Shown here: in pieces, positions 37,237 to 50,877 of the stretch
Numbering within the stretch: position 1 is the stretch's first letter
Layout of the letters: every line of letters starts with the position of its first letter
Origin: Aulostomus chinensis
Lineage: Eukaryota; Chordata; Actinopteri; Syngnathiformes; Aulostomidae
Assembly (NCBI GenBank): GCA_037954235.1
Contig: JBBMOA010000010.1
Location: forward strand, 16,901,029 to 16,965,028
DNA length: 64,000 nucleotides
Direction of reading: 5' to 3'
Translations under genes and position numbers: made by a program
Notes under the pieces: generated by a model
What the model was told of the DNA's origin: nothing
The model's input: the letters and a program-made list of their open reading frames with translations, nothing else
The model's database searches: none

Positions 37237-37495
37237 GGTAAATGGACTCAATTTTATATTGCGCTTTTCTACCTTTGCAGCACTCAAAGCGCTTTACAGT
37301 GTCGTCTCATTCACCCATTCACACACACACTCACACACTGATGGTGGAGGCTGCCATGCAAGGCACCAACCTACTCATCAAGAGCACTTATGGGTCCAGT
37401 GTCTTGCTCAAGGACACTTCGACATGGTCACCAGGGTCGAGGATCTAACCAGCGACCCTTTGGTTGCTAGATGGCCCCCCTGAGCCATGCCACTC
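37237..37495 (-). mobile_element. SINE-B copy (tRNA-derived)
   Basis: Same order as the copy at 13959: ggtaaatggactcaatttta, cactcaaagcgctttacagt, acacttcgacatggtcacca, then the tRNA-like head ending near tgagccatgcca. The head has a small deletion (gatggcccccctgagcc). An A run (aaaaaaaaaa) precedes its left end. Confidence 0.82.
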
Positions 37496-38347
37496 ATAAC
37501 CGTTAATATCCTCAGCTGCTGGTAGCTTTGAGTCAATCTAACACAGCATGTTCAAAGACAGCCGGTAAAAGAAAACTTTGTAAATATTGGCAATTCAAGA
37601 AGGATCTGACAGAAAATTATGTGTTCATCCTCCCACACACCTCAGAGGATTCTGCTGTCTTGTGTGTAGCTCTTCACTGACTCTCTCAGTGATCAAACAA
37701 AGAAACAACAACAATAACAAAAACAACACTAGGAGGCAACCATTCTTCTAAATAAAAATCCAAAACTGAATCCATCCCATATGTCTGGATGTTTTTCAAA
37801 ATCATCAGGAATATGGCTGGATTTTCTTTATAAAGCTTCTTGGAAAACAGACGGGAAGCAGGAATTGAAGTCTGACTTTGTGTCCATATCGTGAATGATC
37901 TGACATACCACCAATGTACTTGTGCCATGTGCTTAATGCTTGGTACACAATATTATTATTTGTATGTGGTATTGTATGTTTTTATCATAAGAAGGCAAAA
38001 AAAATGGTGACTCAATAAAGATGCAGAATGACACCTGGCATTTATCCTAAATGATGTCAGTTTTGGTTCTCCTATGGATCGTGCATGATCAAACATGAAA
38101 AACACACATGGAGGAGGACAGTTGTGTGTGTTTGGTTGTGTCTGCAATGTTGTGCACTATTGTTTGTCCACCTTCACTACAGTCCATTGTGCTCGGGAGA
38201 CAACAGTCCTGCTGCTGGCAGCCATGTTTTTGTTTAATACAAAGTAGGAAACATCCAGTTGGTGATGCTAAAAGGTCAGCTTGCTGTTTGTTGATTATTT
38301 TCAAGATTACAAGATTATAATATAAGATAGGGACAACTATTTCATTG

Positions 38348-38708
38348 GCGGCACAGTGGTGCAGTGGTTAGCACTGTGGTCTCACAGCAAGAAGGTTCTG
38401 GGTTCAAGTCCCAGCTCGGTAATGGGATCTTTCTGTGTGCAGTTTGCATGTTCTCCCTGTGCCTGTGTGGGTTCTCTCTGACTATTCTGGCTTTTTCCCA
38501 CCGTCCGAAGATATGCAATTGGGGACTAGGCTAATTGATACACTAAATTGACCATAGGAATAAGTGCGAATGGTTGTCTGTCTATATAAGATGGTTGACT
38601 GGCGACCTGTCCAGGGTGAACCCTGGATTTTGCCCGAAAGCCGCTGGGATAGGTTCCAGCCCCTCCGCGACCCTTAACAGGATAAGCGGAAGAAAATGGA
38701 TGGATGGA
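38348..38708 (+). mobile_element. Full-length SINE-A
   Basis: gcggcacagtggtgcagtgg start, B box gggttcaagtccc, tail gaagaaaatggatggatgga. One of the better preserved copies, with a short deletion after accataggaataagtgcgaa. No clear target duplication. Confidence 0.87.
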
Positions 38709-40389
38709 GTTCAGACTCTTGAGTAATTAAGGCTGTTCTCATGATATGTTTTTAATTATTCTTACAAAAAGTTATGTATTATCATTTGTACAATAATATT
38801 TATATAATCTAAGGAATTCTGAGTGAGGGGAAATAATTTGCAGTCATTATTCAGGTGACAAAACCAATTCTTTTTGGTGAGATATTTGGACATTTTCTGA
38901 TGTTTTTAGCAGAATGATTGGGACATTCTTAGCTGTGGCCTGGACATTTTGGCCAAGACAATTGGAAACTTTTCAGCTAGAGTAACAGAAATTCCCTGAC
39001 CTCAAACACAGTATTGTCACAAATATTTTATTTCATTTTACTCTTAAATGTTATTGAATTTCAGGTGTTCCTGTCACTGAAGAGAATTATGCATCAAAAT
39101 CATGGGATGTACAGTCAGGCATTTTGAGCACCAGCCTAGATGCGCAAGACAGATTTTACAGTGGAACTTTAATTTATTATGCTGTTTTATCTTCGCTGCA
39201 GTGTTTCTGTGAGGTTAGCAGAGCTGCTGTATCCTTTTCCCTGTGTCAATACAATTACTGTAAACCAGTTATAATTGAAGGAACAGCTGGAAGTAGCCTG
39301 CAGGTAGCTCTATTAACACTGACTGCTGACAGATGAGGACTTTGCAGCTCTCCCTCTAGCTGTGTTCCGCTTTGGTTCATATCCTGTGCTTTCTTGTAGC
39401 ATGAATGTTTTTCAGTAGGACCAAGAAGAATAGAGAAATCTCCCACCTGTGGAGAGACTGAGGAGTTTCTAAAAAAATTCAGTTAAAAGTCAAGGGCAAC
39501 AAGAAGGAGACAGTGTGTGAAGGTGTGCCTGCTCTGCTCTCTACATCATGAACATGTTCATATGCACGTGTGTGTGAGTAAGCCTGACTGTGTGTTCGAG
39601 TGGAGAATCAAAGGCCGCATGTGCCAGGCTGCATAGAGCTGATAGCTGACCCATCAAGCGTGGCCCACCTAAAGCAGAATAAAAAACACCCACATCAGAA
39701 AAAGCCCCAGTGGAGAGGGTTTTTTTAAAGTGTAGTGCTGCACTGTGCACATCTAAAAGGCCTGCCTCAGCCACAATTGCATGCCCCAAATACTCAGCCA
39801 AAAATGTTGCTTACAGAAGGTGGAGCTTAGGGCAAAGAGGATAATGGAACAGTGGTCTGTCCTTCACTCTTCAGCCTTTTATGCGTCATGTTAGCGGATC
39901 ACTTTGGCTCTACATTGTCAGGAGTTAAAGCCACTGTCACCCTTAGCATACTGATTCTGGGAGGAGACGGGAAAGTAATTTTCTCTAATTTAGACAAAAC
40001 TGGAGGTTCAGTGCTACTGCTGACTCCATGTTCACCAGTATTTGTACATCTGAGACTTTATGTTGTTTTTATCCTCTTTTCAAAAAGTTTTTTAATCTGA
40101 TGTGGCATACACTTATTGGAAACCAAGTGAACCTTGCACTTTGACTGCAAAATGAATCACACACCTTTATAGCTTTGTGTGTGTTGTTGCATTTGGGCCT
40201 GAGAACATTTGCTGGACAGGCACAAGATGCCTTATATATGAAAGCCCATGCTCCTAAAAGGTGGATCTTTGTTTGCTGATTGTCAAAACAGATGGACAGA
40301 TGGCCTGGATGCAAAAGAAAGAGTGGAAAAAGCAGTGCTCAAGAGAATGAGACATTAACTCTAGCGATGCTTGTACAGATTTCCATTGT

Positions 40390-42080
40390 TTAATGTGCAC
40401 TCAGTAAGCAACAAATTTGAAGAACTCAGAGTTGAATGTGACTGTGAATTTAGACAAGCCACACTAAGCTGTACCTTTGCTCAATAATGCAAGACAGTAT
40501 ACCTCAGCAAGTGTGCACAGTGGTCTGTGAGATCTGAATGGTCTCCTTCAGACCAGTCAATCTCCTTCTGGGTTTCATACAGATTACTGTTATACTTGTC
40601 TACTTGACCAGTTGATGACGATTCAATTGAGAGGTTAGCAAAGAGTTACAGTGACTCTGTCAACCCTGCTGCTGACCAAACCATCCAAATCCTACTGAAA
40701 TTTAATTAATGTATTTCATCTGAACAGCTGCCTGACCCCAGCAATATGTGGATGGCCCCACTCTTCAAAAATGCGCTTTCAATTCCTATTTTTTTTGGAA
40801 TATCCCTGATACCTTATGAATCTGTATGCAGAAGTCCTCTTCAGGAAATAAGACCATAAAGTCATTTATCTGTTGCCCAAGTGCAAGGACGAGAAGATAG
40901 TGATACCTGTCAGTAAGCTTCCATCCATCCATTTTCTACCGCCTATCCTAACCATTCACACTCACAGTCACACCTACAGTCAATTTAGAGTATCAATCAG
41001 CCTCGTCCCCTCTTGATGTCTTTGGACTGTGGGAGGAAGCTGGAGTACCCAGAGAGAACCCACGTAGGCACAGGGAGAACACGCAAAATGCACACAGAAA
41101 GACCCCGGAACGTTCTTGCTGTGAGGCGACAGTGCTAACCACTGCACCACCGTGCCGCCCTGTCAGGAAGCAAATACAGGCAAAGTCTAACAGGAGCAAC
41201 TAAGGGATTTGGGCTTTGAGAGGACTAATTGAGACATTTTTCTTCAGTCTTTCAGGACACTCACAGACACTATCATATCATATATTAACTGTTGTGAGAA
41301 TACTGTGTCTGAAACTAAATCTGTGAAATTTTTCCAAAACAATAAGTCATGTCTCAGTGAAAGAGAATTGCCTCCTGCACTGGTACAACAGAACTACTGT
41401 GTGAGAAAAGGAAACATTCAAGGAAGGGAAATTTCTGAGACAAATAAATTATTTCAAAGAACAAATTGAAAGCAAATTCATAAAATGGGGCAGGAATGAT
41501 CTTAACACACTAATGTGAAGCTCGAGCAAAAAGAATTACAATTCTGTAAATAATAATCAAACTTTTATTATTTAGCTGGATGATTTTTATTACAGATTTG
41601 ACACTGTGGATGACAGAACAGAGCTAGAGGATTTATGTAAAACTCTCCCTGAGATCAGTTTTGATTAATGAGTACAAAGTTGATGAAAGTATTTTTAAAC
41701 TGAAGCTGAAAAGATTGTGCTCCTCAACGAAAGGAGTTGTGGCAAAGGTCTTCCAGTCTTTCCACGACACATGCACAGTTCCAAAATCCTGGAAATTCTC
41801 AAAGACCAGGTCAGTGCTAAAAGTACACCAAAAAGTACATCAAATGAACTCCAACTTATTGCAGTCACCTGTTTGAAACTATGGAGCAAGTTCTGGCCAG
41901 TCACTTGACCACTGCTGGCCAACATGCTGGATCCATTTCAATTTGTGTATAAAAGACACAGAAGCACAGATGATGCCATGTTGAATGTGTTGCATAACAC
42001 AGTCAGCAAATATGTAATGCATCCAAATTTATGCAGGTATTTTATTTTTGGACTTTACCATAACCTTTAATTTGATGAAG
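40390..42080 (+). pseudogene. Decayed LINE (possible endonuclease trace and RT) split by a SINE-A
   Basis: Segments on the plus strand resemble a teleost non-LTR element. At 40395-40470 a frame gives FNVHSVSNKFEELRV, like the start of an AP-endonuclease domain (NARSLxNKxDEL). From 41720 on, VFQSFHDTCTVPKSWK and then, in another frame, LDPFQFVYKRHRSTDDAM (41927-41980) match the RT N-terminal block in which DPFQFAY is followed by TDDAV. The region has stops and frameshifts throughout. A SINE-A (40919-41158) with its own target duplication lies inside it, so the LINE is older. The RT piece is fairly clear; the endonuclease piece is a guess. Confidence 0.55.
40919..41158 (-). mobile_element. SINE-A with internal deletion and 13-bp target duplication
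   Basis: The tail (ttccatccatccattttcta) joins directly to accattcacactcacagtca, skipping the last third of the body. Flanks cctgtcagtaagc (40906-40918) and cctgtcaggaagc (41159-41171) differ by one base. Inserted in the decayed LINE at 40390-42080. Confidence 0.87.
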
Positions 42081-43650
42081 ACATATTAAAATTATAACTG
42101 AGCTCAATGTAACTATGGGATCAGATGAGTTCTACACAGTCCCTCTGGCAACTATAAAGAAGAAGTCCTTCATCCTAAGCAGTATTCTTATCTCAACACA
42201 AAGTGAGTTAAGATGGACATAATGGAAACATTTCATTGCAAAAAAAAAAAATGCACCTGACAAAGAATCCGTGAGGCTTGAAACATTATATTAAGTTTCA
42301 AAAAAGTTCATTTTTGGAAGCAGGTTACAGTGGCATGAATTTAACTTATTTAATCATTCAAAATCAGTAATGTCATTTCAAACTTATGGTCAATGTGTGA
42401 ATACACGTGGGGTAAAGAGTTGCCATTTCCCATACCACTGTTTGGTATGTAAATTTCAAATGCATAATGTTTTATTAATCTGTTCCATATTTCTAAACAC
42501 AACTTGTGTGTAAGATGGAAATTGCACAGTGCCTGATCTGAGCCTGTCAGCCCCTCATTAAAATGGAGTTATGGGGACAAGGAGAGATCAGAGCCAAAAC
42601 CTTGAAAGAGAAGAAACAGATAAAGATGAAAGCTTTGACCACACTCTCTTTTTCTCAGTCATTATGACAGACTTCTGTATGGCCCTGGCAAAAGGTCTGT
42701 GTGCGTCACTTCGCTTTTGTCCTTCACCATCAGTTTCCTACTCAACCTATATGGCTACGCATCATCACGGTCCCTCTTTTGCTCTGGTCATTATCGCCGT
42801 GGACACAAAAGGGAGTCAGCTGTGAGTGAATCCTACCTACATTATCATCATACTGCAGTGTGATAATCTGGGCCACTGACCAATCGTCCATATTTGATGA
42901 GTTGGGTATGAGAACTGACTCATAGAGGACAAGTGATTCATGATTTATGAGTAAACAGGTTCACTTCTTGCCCAAACATGAACAACAGACTCAGGTTTGA
43001 CAAGCATTGTAACCACATTTATTTGCTATCAAATTACCATGAGAAAACTTTGTCAACACCAAGCTTTCGTTGTTTGTCCTTATCCCTCTCAGTGACAAGA
43101 GTGTGTAATGCTGATCACATCCAGCAACAGAAACCTTTACATCTCCACATCTGCTGAACCATTTAGTCTTATTTACAGGCTGAAATATGAAATGAAAATA
43201 ATTAAGTACATGCAGTTTTGATTGAAATAACTGCTATCAGGACAACAGGTTGCTATTATCAATCTATGTTTTAATATTTTATTGATTAATGGCTGTCATT
43301 ATTTATAGATGACTATTAGATAGCTGGGGCATATAGCTGCACTTCTGTGAATCAGTAAATGGGGGAGGAGACTCATAAGCAGCACTGTACACATGAGAAG
43401 ATCAAATAACACACTGTTCAGTCCAATATTGTGCAGAACCTGGTCTCTGACTCCAACAGATTTACTATGCTGCACTGTAAGGGCTTGCTGAGCTGACAAT
43501 GTGCGTACACGATTTGAAACCTGACATGAAATGTGATTATAGTCCCAATCATGTCAAAATTGATGAATGCAGAGATTTGCGTTGAAACAACTTCATGTCC
43601 TATGTGTGCACATTTCCTGCTATAGATTCATTTGATAATTGGGGCCATTG
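42081..43650. other. Unique sequence, no feature recognised
   Basis: Only a short A run (about 42240) and AT-rich sequence; the 84-codon frame at 42571 is unconvincing. Confidence 0.4.
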
Positions 43651-43926
43651 ATTCCATCTATCCATCTACTTACGCTTACCCTGTAAAGGGTTGCAGGGGG
43701 GTGTGTGTGTGTGGGGGGGGGGCTGAAGCTGGACCCCCTATGGTCAGCTTAGCCAAGTCCCCACTTGCATGTCTTTGGACTGTGGGAGGAAGCCAGAGTA
43801 CCTAGAGAGAACCCACACGGGCACAGGGAGAACATGTGGACTCCACACAGAAAGATCCTGAGCTCGAGCCAGGATCCTTCTTGCTGTGAGGCGACAGCGC
43901 CAACCACGGCACCACCGTGCCACCCT
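43651..43926 (-). mobile_element. SINE-A with internal deletion and GT/G expansion
   Basis: The head half is well conserved (gtctttggactgtgggagga and the promoter region). The tail half is shortened and carries a local gtgtgtgtgtgggggggggg expansion where the consensus has a short G run. Confidence 0.82.
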
Positions 43927-44532
43927 GGCCTTAGAGTCATTATTTATATTTTTGTTATATTTATTCCATTCACTTCAAATTTCTATGATACTCTGTTGAA
44001 TATCACACTTTTTTGATGAATGCATTGATTTTTCAATAAATTTAAAATTCATGAACCTGATCTAAAACAAAAAAAAAATAAAAATCCTGTTTCAAGTTTA
44101 GACTTGTTTAAGAGTTTGAATATCAAAATCCAGATGTTTGAAATATATCATTTTAACACTAAAAGCTCTGGAAACAAATACTGTGAAAAACGTATTTCTG
44201 CTTTTGCACTGTTGGCAGGAGTGAGATTCCACCTCACAGCCAACAGGTAGGGCACCTGAACAAACACTAGCTGATCCACTTGGGGTCAAAACCAAGATCG
44301 ATGAGGGTAACCTCACCAAACACACAGGTCCTTTGAGTGTGAAGACTGTGTCAAGTGCCCCACACTAGAGAGATTAGGAATTTATACTAGGCTACTCATG
44401 CAAGTGGGTGACAAGTAAAATGTTTTTCCTAGTGGTTTCACACAATTTCATTCCTGGACTGAGGCAGTGACACACTGTGCGTGTGGCAACATTCCAGCAA
44501 AGGAAGGGAGGAAAAACAAACATAGGTTTTAC

Positions 44533-44533
<1 letters not shown>

Positions 44534-44612
<79 letters not shown>
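44534..44612. repeat. (CA)n microsatellite
   Basis: Nearly pure array with one caaac interruption. Confidence 0.97.
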
Positions 44613-44613
<1 letters not shown>

Positions 44614-45476
44614 CTTATCGTCAGCAGCAGAGGTCTGCTAGTCTTCCTTTCCCGAGAGCGTGAGCCAGTTTCGTCATAGCGCTCAGTGGTTTTTGTGACT
44701 GCACTTGGGAGGTTCCTTTTAAATCTTCAGCTGATGTAAAACTCACTACAAGATGTCATTCATTCCAGTCAGAAATGTCATTGTAGAACAGAGCCAGGGA
44801 AAATACACACCCTACTCTTACTATACTCACTTTTTTTTAAACAAATTCAGAGCAGAGAACAACTCCACTTTCACACTATCACCCAAGTCGATGGTGCCAG
44901 GAACAATCACAGCCAGATGATACAGTCATGTGTCCCACTGCTGCCAAATTAAGTGCAACTTCATGTTTCTCTGCTCCCCTAAAGTGATGTTAAGTGAAGC
45001 TCCACATGAAAATGCTATAATTGAATCTCTCTCAGGTCTTTGCTGGTTATTTAGCTGATTGAGTTGCAGCCAAATAGGAGCAAAACACAAGGCAGTGATT
45101 TCCCTTCTCTTCACTGAGGTTAACACTTTATTCATACTGAATTCTTAAGTCATTTAAAATCTTAATCAAAGAAACTGTAGAACACTTTATCATATGTCTA
45201 CAGAGTGGTCAAACTGGACTGGTAGCAACACAGAATGAGATAAGAGGCATGACAATTGATAGTGGATTAGAGATGATGTGGCAGTTGGAGAAAATGTACA
45301 TTCCCTGACAACTAAATTGTTTGATGTAGGAAAGATTTTAAAACTCACATATTTTATATGTGATAATAGAACTGTTCATCCTGTTATGACAGCACAAGTT
45401 TAGGGTTCAAAAATCAAGCAATTTATTGTTCAACTATTGTTGAACTATATGATATTCAATGATCTTTTGTTTATGG

Positions 45477-45841
45477 GCAGCACGGTGGTGCAGTGGTTAG
45501 GACTGTCACCTCATAGCAAGAAAGTTATGGGTTCCAGCACAGGATCTTTCTGTGTGGAGTCTCCATGTTCTCCCTGTGCCTGTGTGGGTTCTCTCTGTGT
45601 ACTCCGGCTTCCCCCCACAGTCTAAAGACATCAAGAGGGGACTAGGCAAATTAGAGACTCTAAATTGACCGTAGGTGTGACTGTGAGTGTGAATGGTTGT
45701 TTGTCTCTATGTGTTGGCCCTGTGATGGACAGGTGACCTGTCCAGGGGTGAACCCCACCTCTCACCTGAAAGTTGCTTGGATAGGCTCCAGCCCCCCCTG
45801 TGACCCTAAAGAGGATAGGCAGTAGGGGATGGATGGATGGA
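45477..45841 (+). mobile_element. SINE-A with perfect 12-bp target duplication
   Basis: ttttgtttatgg is repeated exactly at 45465-45476 and 45842-45853. The B-box region is damaged by a small deletion (gggttccagcac). The tail is ggggatggatggatgga. Confidence 0.9.
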
Positions 45842-45853
45842 TTTTGTTTATGG

Positions 45854-47434
45854 CACCATGTTTATTCTTTGTTTAATATCCTGTATGTGTTCATAATAAC
45901 ATCAACACAATGAGTTTATTCATTGTAATGTCGCATGGTATAGTACACTTTAACCACTGAACCATCTTCTTGCTGCTTGACATCTAGGCTATTTCCGAAA
46001 CTTATTCAGGCCTCCTTTCTCTACATTAAGAGCATCTATGGAGAGCTTATCTGCAAAATGACAGATGGCTTTCAAAGACTACTTTCCTCATCTTTATTTA
46101 TCTCATATGGCCCAACATCATATTTGAAAACAAAGGATTTTTAAAATTTCATAAAATACATATAAAAGAATGTGATGTAACATTTTGACAGCTGCCATAA
46201 AAGACTGAATTAATTGAATCAGGCCAAGCAGATCAAAAATAAATAACTGATTTTTATCCCTGTTTATTACACAATATTCACTTGTGTTATAGTGTTTCTA
46301 TTCAATTGGAATATCAACCGAAAATGTTGCCAGGAGTCTCTTTGGCAGTGGCTTATTGAGCTTATTATAATTAGTTTATTTGATATACATGTGAAGCATA
46401 TCTAAATCAAAAAGACAACAATAAAATAGAGATGAAAAAAGCATTGAGGACAGAGATGAGGTGGCCTCAACAATAAACTTGTTCCGGGCTGTAGCAGTGG
46501 CGTGCAGAGGTTGTTTTATTGAATGCTGCTGTCTATAGAGATGTTTGACTGCTGTTCATCGAGCTGCTCACTGTGTAAACACTGGAGTCACAAGGGAGAG
46601 GCAGAGGCAGCTTTTCCACAGATGAAAGCCAGATTGGCCTTGTTTAGTGTGGGCTATGCATCGTGGGAGTTTCAACAGATACAGTATTTCACCACAGTGC
46701 CTCTCAGACCCAGAGCTGGAAAACAACTGAGGGGCTCTATGTAGAAGCTGGTGATGTAATGAATTAGGGGGAATATAATACTGCAGCTGGTCAAAATCGG
46801 GGCGCAGTTAAGTAGCATGTGAAGTGATCCTATGAAGAGAGACACTGGGCGAGTTCATATATTCCAGAGTCCACATGAGATGTCCAATTACCTGCCATGA
46901 ATGTATTATTACTCATTTACCTCCATTCACTCTCCTTTAATCTCTGGTTGGTTCAGACTACCTGTTACACTGGACTAAGATCATTTTCAAGTATAGTGGA
47001 GCTCTTTGGCTAAACAAAGATAAAACACTACAACTTGACGTGAAAAAAAAAAAAACGTGCCTGCATTGAGTCAGACGGTAAATACATGATTTTATTCAAT
47101 TATTAAATATTGATATGCTAAATAAAGGATTATATCAATAACATATGAAAGGCAGCCTGTGGGAAGAATTGAGGCAACAGATGCATCACTGATAATATCT
47201 ATCATTTTACATTTTAGTGTGATTGTAATGTACATCTCCTTTCTTCGACGTTCAGGGTTGCAACTCGTGAAGACATTCAGAGATCAACTTTGTGATGGAG
47301 ACAATTGTTACATTTCATCTGAAAAAAACATTTCTTTATATATTTATTGTATATAAGGTAGTAAAGTGTGGTATTATGATATATTTCAGAGATATTAGAT
47401 TTATGACAAGATCATTTGGTAGTATATGTCATTG
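45854..47434. other. Unique sequence, no feature recognised
   Basis: Mostly AT-rich. The part at 46440-46760 is less so and contains a 73-codon frame without recognisable motifs. Confidence 0.4.
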
Positions 47435-48297
47435 TAACGGCAGTACACAACCTGCCCTAATTTATCCAGACTGTCACTGCTCTGCCACATAGGTTATATT
47501 TTTTATTTGTTTTGTCCTCATTTATTCCCCATGTGTCCTGTCTCATGCTTTTATTTTTGAACCTTACCTGTCTCTCTCATGTCAGACCCTTCACTTCCTG
47601 CCCTTGCATGTGATTACCTGGCCTCACCCTAATGTGCCTTCCCTCTCCTTTGTGCCAGTTTGTCTTGTCCCCAGTGATTGTGTTCCAGTATTATACTTCT
47701 TGTGAGCTTTTCTGATTCAGACCTGTTTTGCCTGTTTTTGACTTCAGATTTCACCAGTTGATTCTGTACTGTTGCCTGTGCTGACAGAAATTTGTGTGGC
47801 AACGCTGGACTTATCGAACCTTAAGATCTTTTATTCTCTGAGACTGCAACTGAATCCTTGTGCATCATACCTCTGTGATACAGACAGCAGAAGGCAACAT
47901 CTAAATTTTAGGTTTAATATTGTAAGGGATCCTTCCTGTGGTAACTATACCTATAGGCTCTCTTAGGATTTCGCTGCCCTTTCGCCAACACTTTAGTTTT
48001 TGCTAGGCAAATTTACTCGTTATTTTTCCCCTGTTTTCCCTTCCCTAAGAGTTCCTCTGCAACTCCAACGCCCCTACAGAACCGCTCCACGACTCCTTCC
48101 CAAGTCCTCCCCTGTAATTCCTCTGCCTCCCAAGACAACCTCTGTGACTACACAACCACCCCGCTGTAACCCCATTTGTCTCCTCAACCCCAGCAGTCTC
48201 ATTCCTGCTCTGTCTTCAGTTCATCTGGGAACTCTGACCCCCAGTGTTGGGTATTCCCCACCCTATATGTTAGTGCTTGCACACTCAACATTTCACG

Positions 48298-48348
<51 letters not shown>

Positions 48349-48548
48349 AAATAACTTACACATCCCATTCATATAAAGCTTAAGCACCACATTCCCCCCA
48401 TTCTAGCCTCCCAAGTACAGAGTAGGGTTTTTTCCTATTTTATTTAATAAATAGCCTTTGGGCATATCCTTCATCACCAGTGTCCTGTCTGTCTGTGGTT
48501 GCACTACTCGGGTCCAAACCCAGTTTGGGTGAGCATAACAAATATTGG
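47435..48548. repeat. Long interspersed repeat of uncertain class
   Basis: Pyrimidine-rich on the plus strand with many short words such as ccctgtctcatgc, gtgattacctggcctc and tttgtcttgtcccca, and an end region (tcgggtccaaacccagtttg) typical of a widespread teleost repeat, possibly a DNA transposon. Contains a (CA)n at 48301-48346. The 127-codon frame at 48000-48383 lies inside it and has no recognisable domain. Confidence 0.4.
48301..48346. repeat. (CA)n microsatellite
   Basis: Pure array ending cgcaaa, inside the long interspersed repeat. Confidence 0.95.
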
Positions 48549-49450
48549 GGTTTAACTCTCCAATATCATCTAATCATGTGGCATTTCTGAGCAAAACAAC
48601 TGACAGCAATCATCATCAGACCACTTAAAGACAAAAGATTGATTGTACATAGGTAATGAGACAATAGTCCAGTGTGGGACTTGATGGGCTCCTGCCTGAC
48701 GGCATATCCTTTCCTCTGGTCAGTGAAATCTTGACAGCCTGCAGCTATCTAATCAACCCCTCCACCATTTTAATCCTTCGGCCCAATATTGCCTTCTTCA
48801 ATTTCCTCTGCTCTGAAAGGCAATCGTAGAGAGCAGGGCATTTTAATAGCTATTTGGCAGAATGCACTTAAAGCACAATGAGCTCAGTACAAGTATATCT
48901 CATTAGATTGTCATCTTTGAGCAATGTGTAGCAATCTGGATAGCAAGAGTACAGGGCAGGGGAGGGGCAGCTGGGTAAAGGGATGCAGGGCTGTGACCTT
49001 GATATCTCTATAGACAGATAACGACAACACCTTCATCTATCACCTAAGCCACATAGACACCAATAGTAGTCTCAAACAAGAGAGGCTCATTTGACTCTGG
49101 ATTAGTGGTCTTCATTTGAGAAGGAGTAAGACCCATCCTTCTTTATGGCTCTGCAGGTATGGTCCATAGAGCCTGGTCTAAATTGCATGGCACAACTACA
49201 TTTAGGGTGTGTGTCCAATCCATTCAGAGGAGTTAAATGGAGCATAATCTGAGTGTCATCTTTCATTAGATCCCAATCCATCCTTCCAATGCGTGAGGAG
49301 TTTCAAATAATCAAGTTATACTGCATGCACAACTTCAAGATATTTCACATTGGAGCTGCATGGAGTGAATAACAGTAGATATTTAATAAATACGCATTTT
49401 GTATTAGTCATGGATGCACGATAATATTAGCACGTCATCAGTAAAGGAGA

Positions 49451-49805
49451 GGCGGCATGGTGGTGCAGTGGTTAGCACTGTTGCCTCTCCGCAACAAGGT
49501 TCCAGGTTCCCGGCTTGGGCTCTGGATCTTTCTGTGTGGAGTTTGCATATTCTCACTGTGCCTGTGTGGGTTCTCTCGGGTACTCTGACTTCCTCCCACA
49601 GTCTAAAGACATACAAATGGGGACGAGGCTGATTGGATATTCTAAATTGACCATAGGTATGAATGTGAGTGTGAATGGTTGTCTGTCTTGATGTGTTGGC
49701 CCTGCGATGGACTGGCGACCTGTCCAGGGTGAACCCCGCCTCTCGCCCTAAAAGCCGCTGGGATAGGCTCCTGCTCCAATGGATGGCTGGATGGATGGAT
49801 GGATG
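49451..49805 (+). mobile_element. SINE-A with 11-bp target duplication
   Basis: Flanks agtaaaggaga (49440-49450) and agtaatggaga (49806-49816) differ by one base. The head is ggcggcatggtggtgcagtg and the tail is (ggat)n. The B-box region is altered (ggttcccggctt). Confidence 0.87.
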
Positions 49806-50590
49806 AGTAATGGAGATAAATAACATGATGTAACATATAACATATCATATTGGCATGATTTTTAGTTTTATACCTGACAAGTTTTGCTCCCTCCCATTCT
49901 GTCCAAACAATTTCCATACTCACCAGCAGAAGTTTACTCAATAACACTTCAATGTTATATTAAATTTTTAAACAAGGACAAATCTGACTGACTGGCCTTA
50001 CACCAACATAGCTTGGAGGCAAAAATCTATGCACTCTCAATACACACAGAAGTGGATACTAGATCTCTTAGATCAGGGGTGGGCACATGATTTCCCACCC
50101 CTGTCTTACAGTAGATGTACCAAGCATGGGATGTTGGGCAGCTTACAGGCATCAGGCTAATGAGGATAATATTTCATGCTGGGATCAAACTACCTTTTCT
50201 CTTTAGTATTTACTATGGGCTAAAATTTTCACTGTTTCTGTGGGGTCTTGTGGATCAAGGTAGTGGCAGTGGTGATATTGATGGGAGGGTGTCTGATTTA
50301 ATTCACTGTCAGTGTACTTTGCTGTATTTGACTGTTTGTCACAACTCCCTATCATTCCTTGCAAAAAAAGTTATGTAAATGATTATACGATATAAATTTG
50401 ATCACAAAAATTTGTATGGGTGTTATGTGCTTTGCATTGCTTTCCACATGAGAGAGAATAAGGACCTCTAACTGCTTTTACACTGGATGATGTCATGAGT
50501 TTAAAACAAGATAGAATATATATCCAAATGTGAAAAGATTATCAAAATTGCTAATTTGGATCGAATGTCCAGGCTGATTTGAAATGTGGG

Positions 50591-50874
50591 GCAGCAAAGC
50601 CTCACAGCAAGAAGGTTCTGAATTCGAGCCCTGGCTTGAGAATGGGGTCTTTCTTTGTGGAGTTTGCATGTTCTCCCTGTGCCTGCGTGGGTTCTCTCTG
50701 GGTATTCTGGCTTCCTCCCACAGTCCAAAGACATGCAAGAGGGAACTAGGTTAATCGGATACTCAAAAGTGACTGCAGGTGTGGTTATGAGAGCGAATGG
50801 TTGTCTGTTTATATGTGTTGGCCCTGTGATGGACTGGCGACCCATCCAGGGTGTGCCCCTCCTCTCGCCCAAAG
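50591..50874 (+). mobile_element. SINE-A truncated at both ends
   Basis: Starts within the head (cctcacagcaagaaggttct), keeps a B box (aattcgagccc), and stops at cctcctctcgcccaaag, where a minus-strand LINE fragment begins. The tail is missing. Confidence 0.82.
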
Positions 50875-50877
50875 CAA

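Noticed and set aside
48000..48383. 127-codon ORF, proline- and serine-rich
   Set aside because: Lies inside an interspersed repeat, ends in a (CA)n-encoded His-Thr run, and shows no domain.
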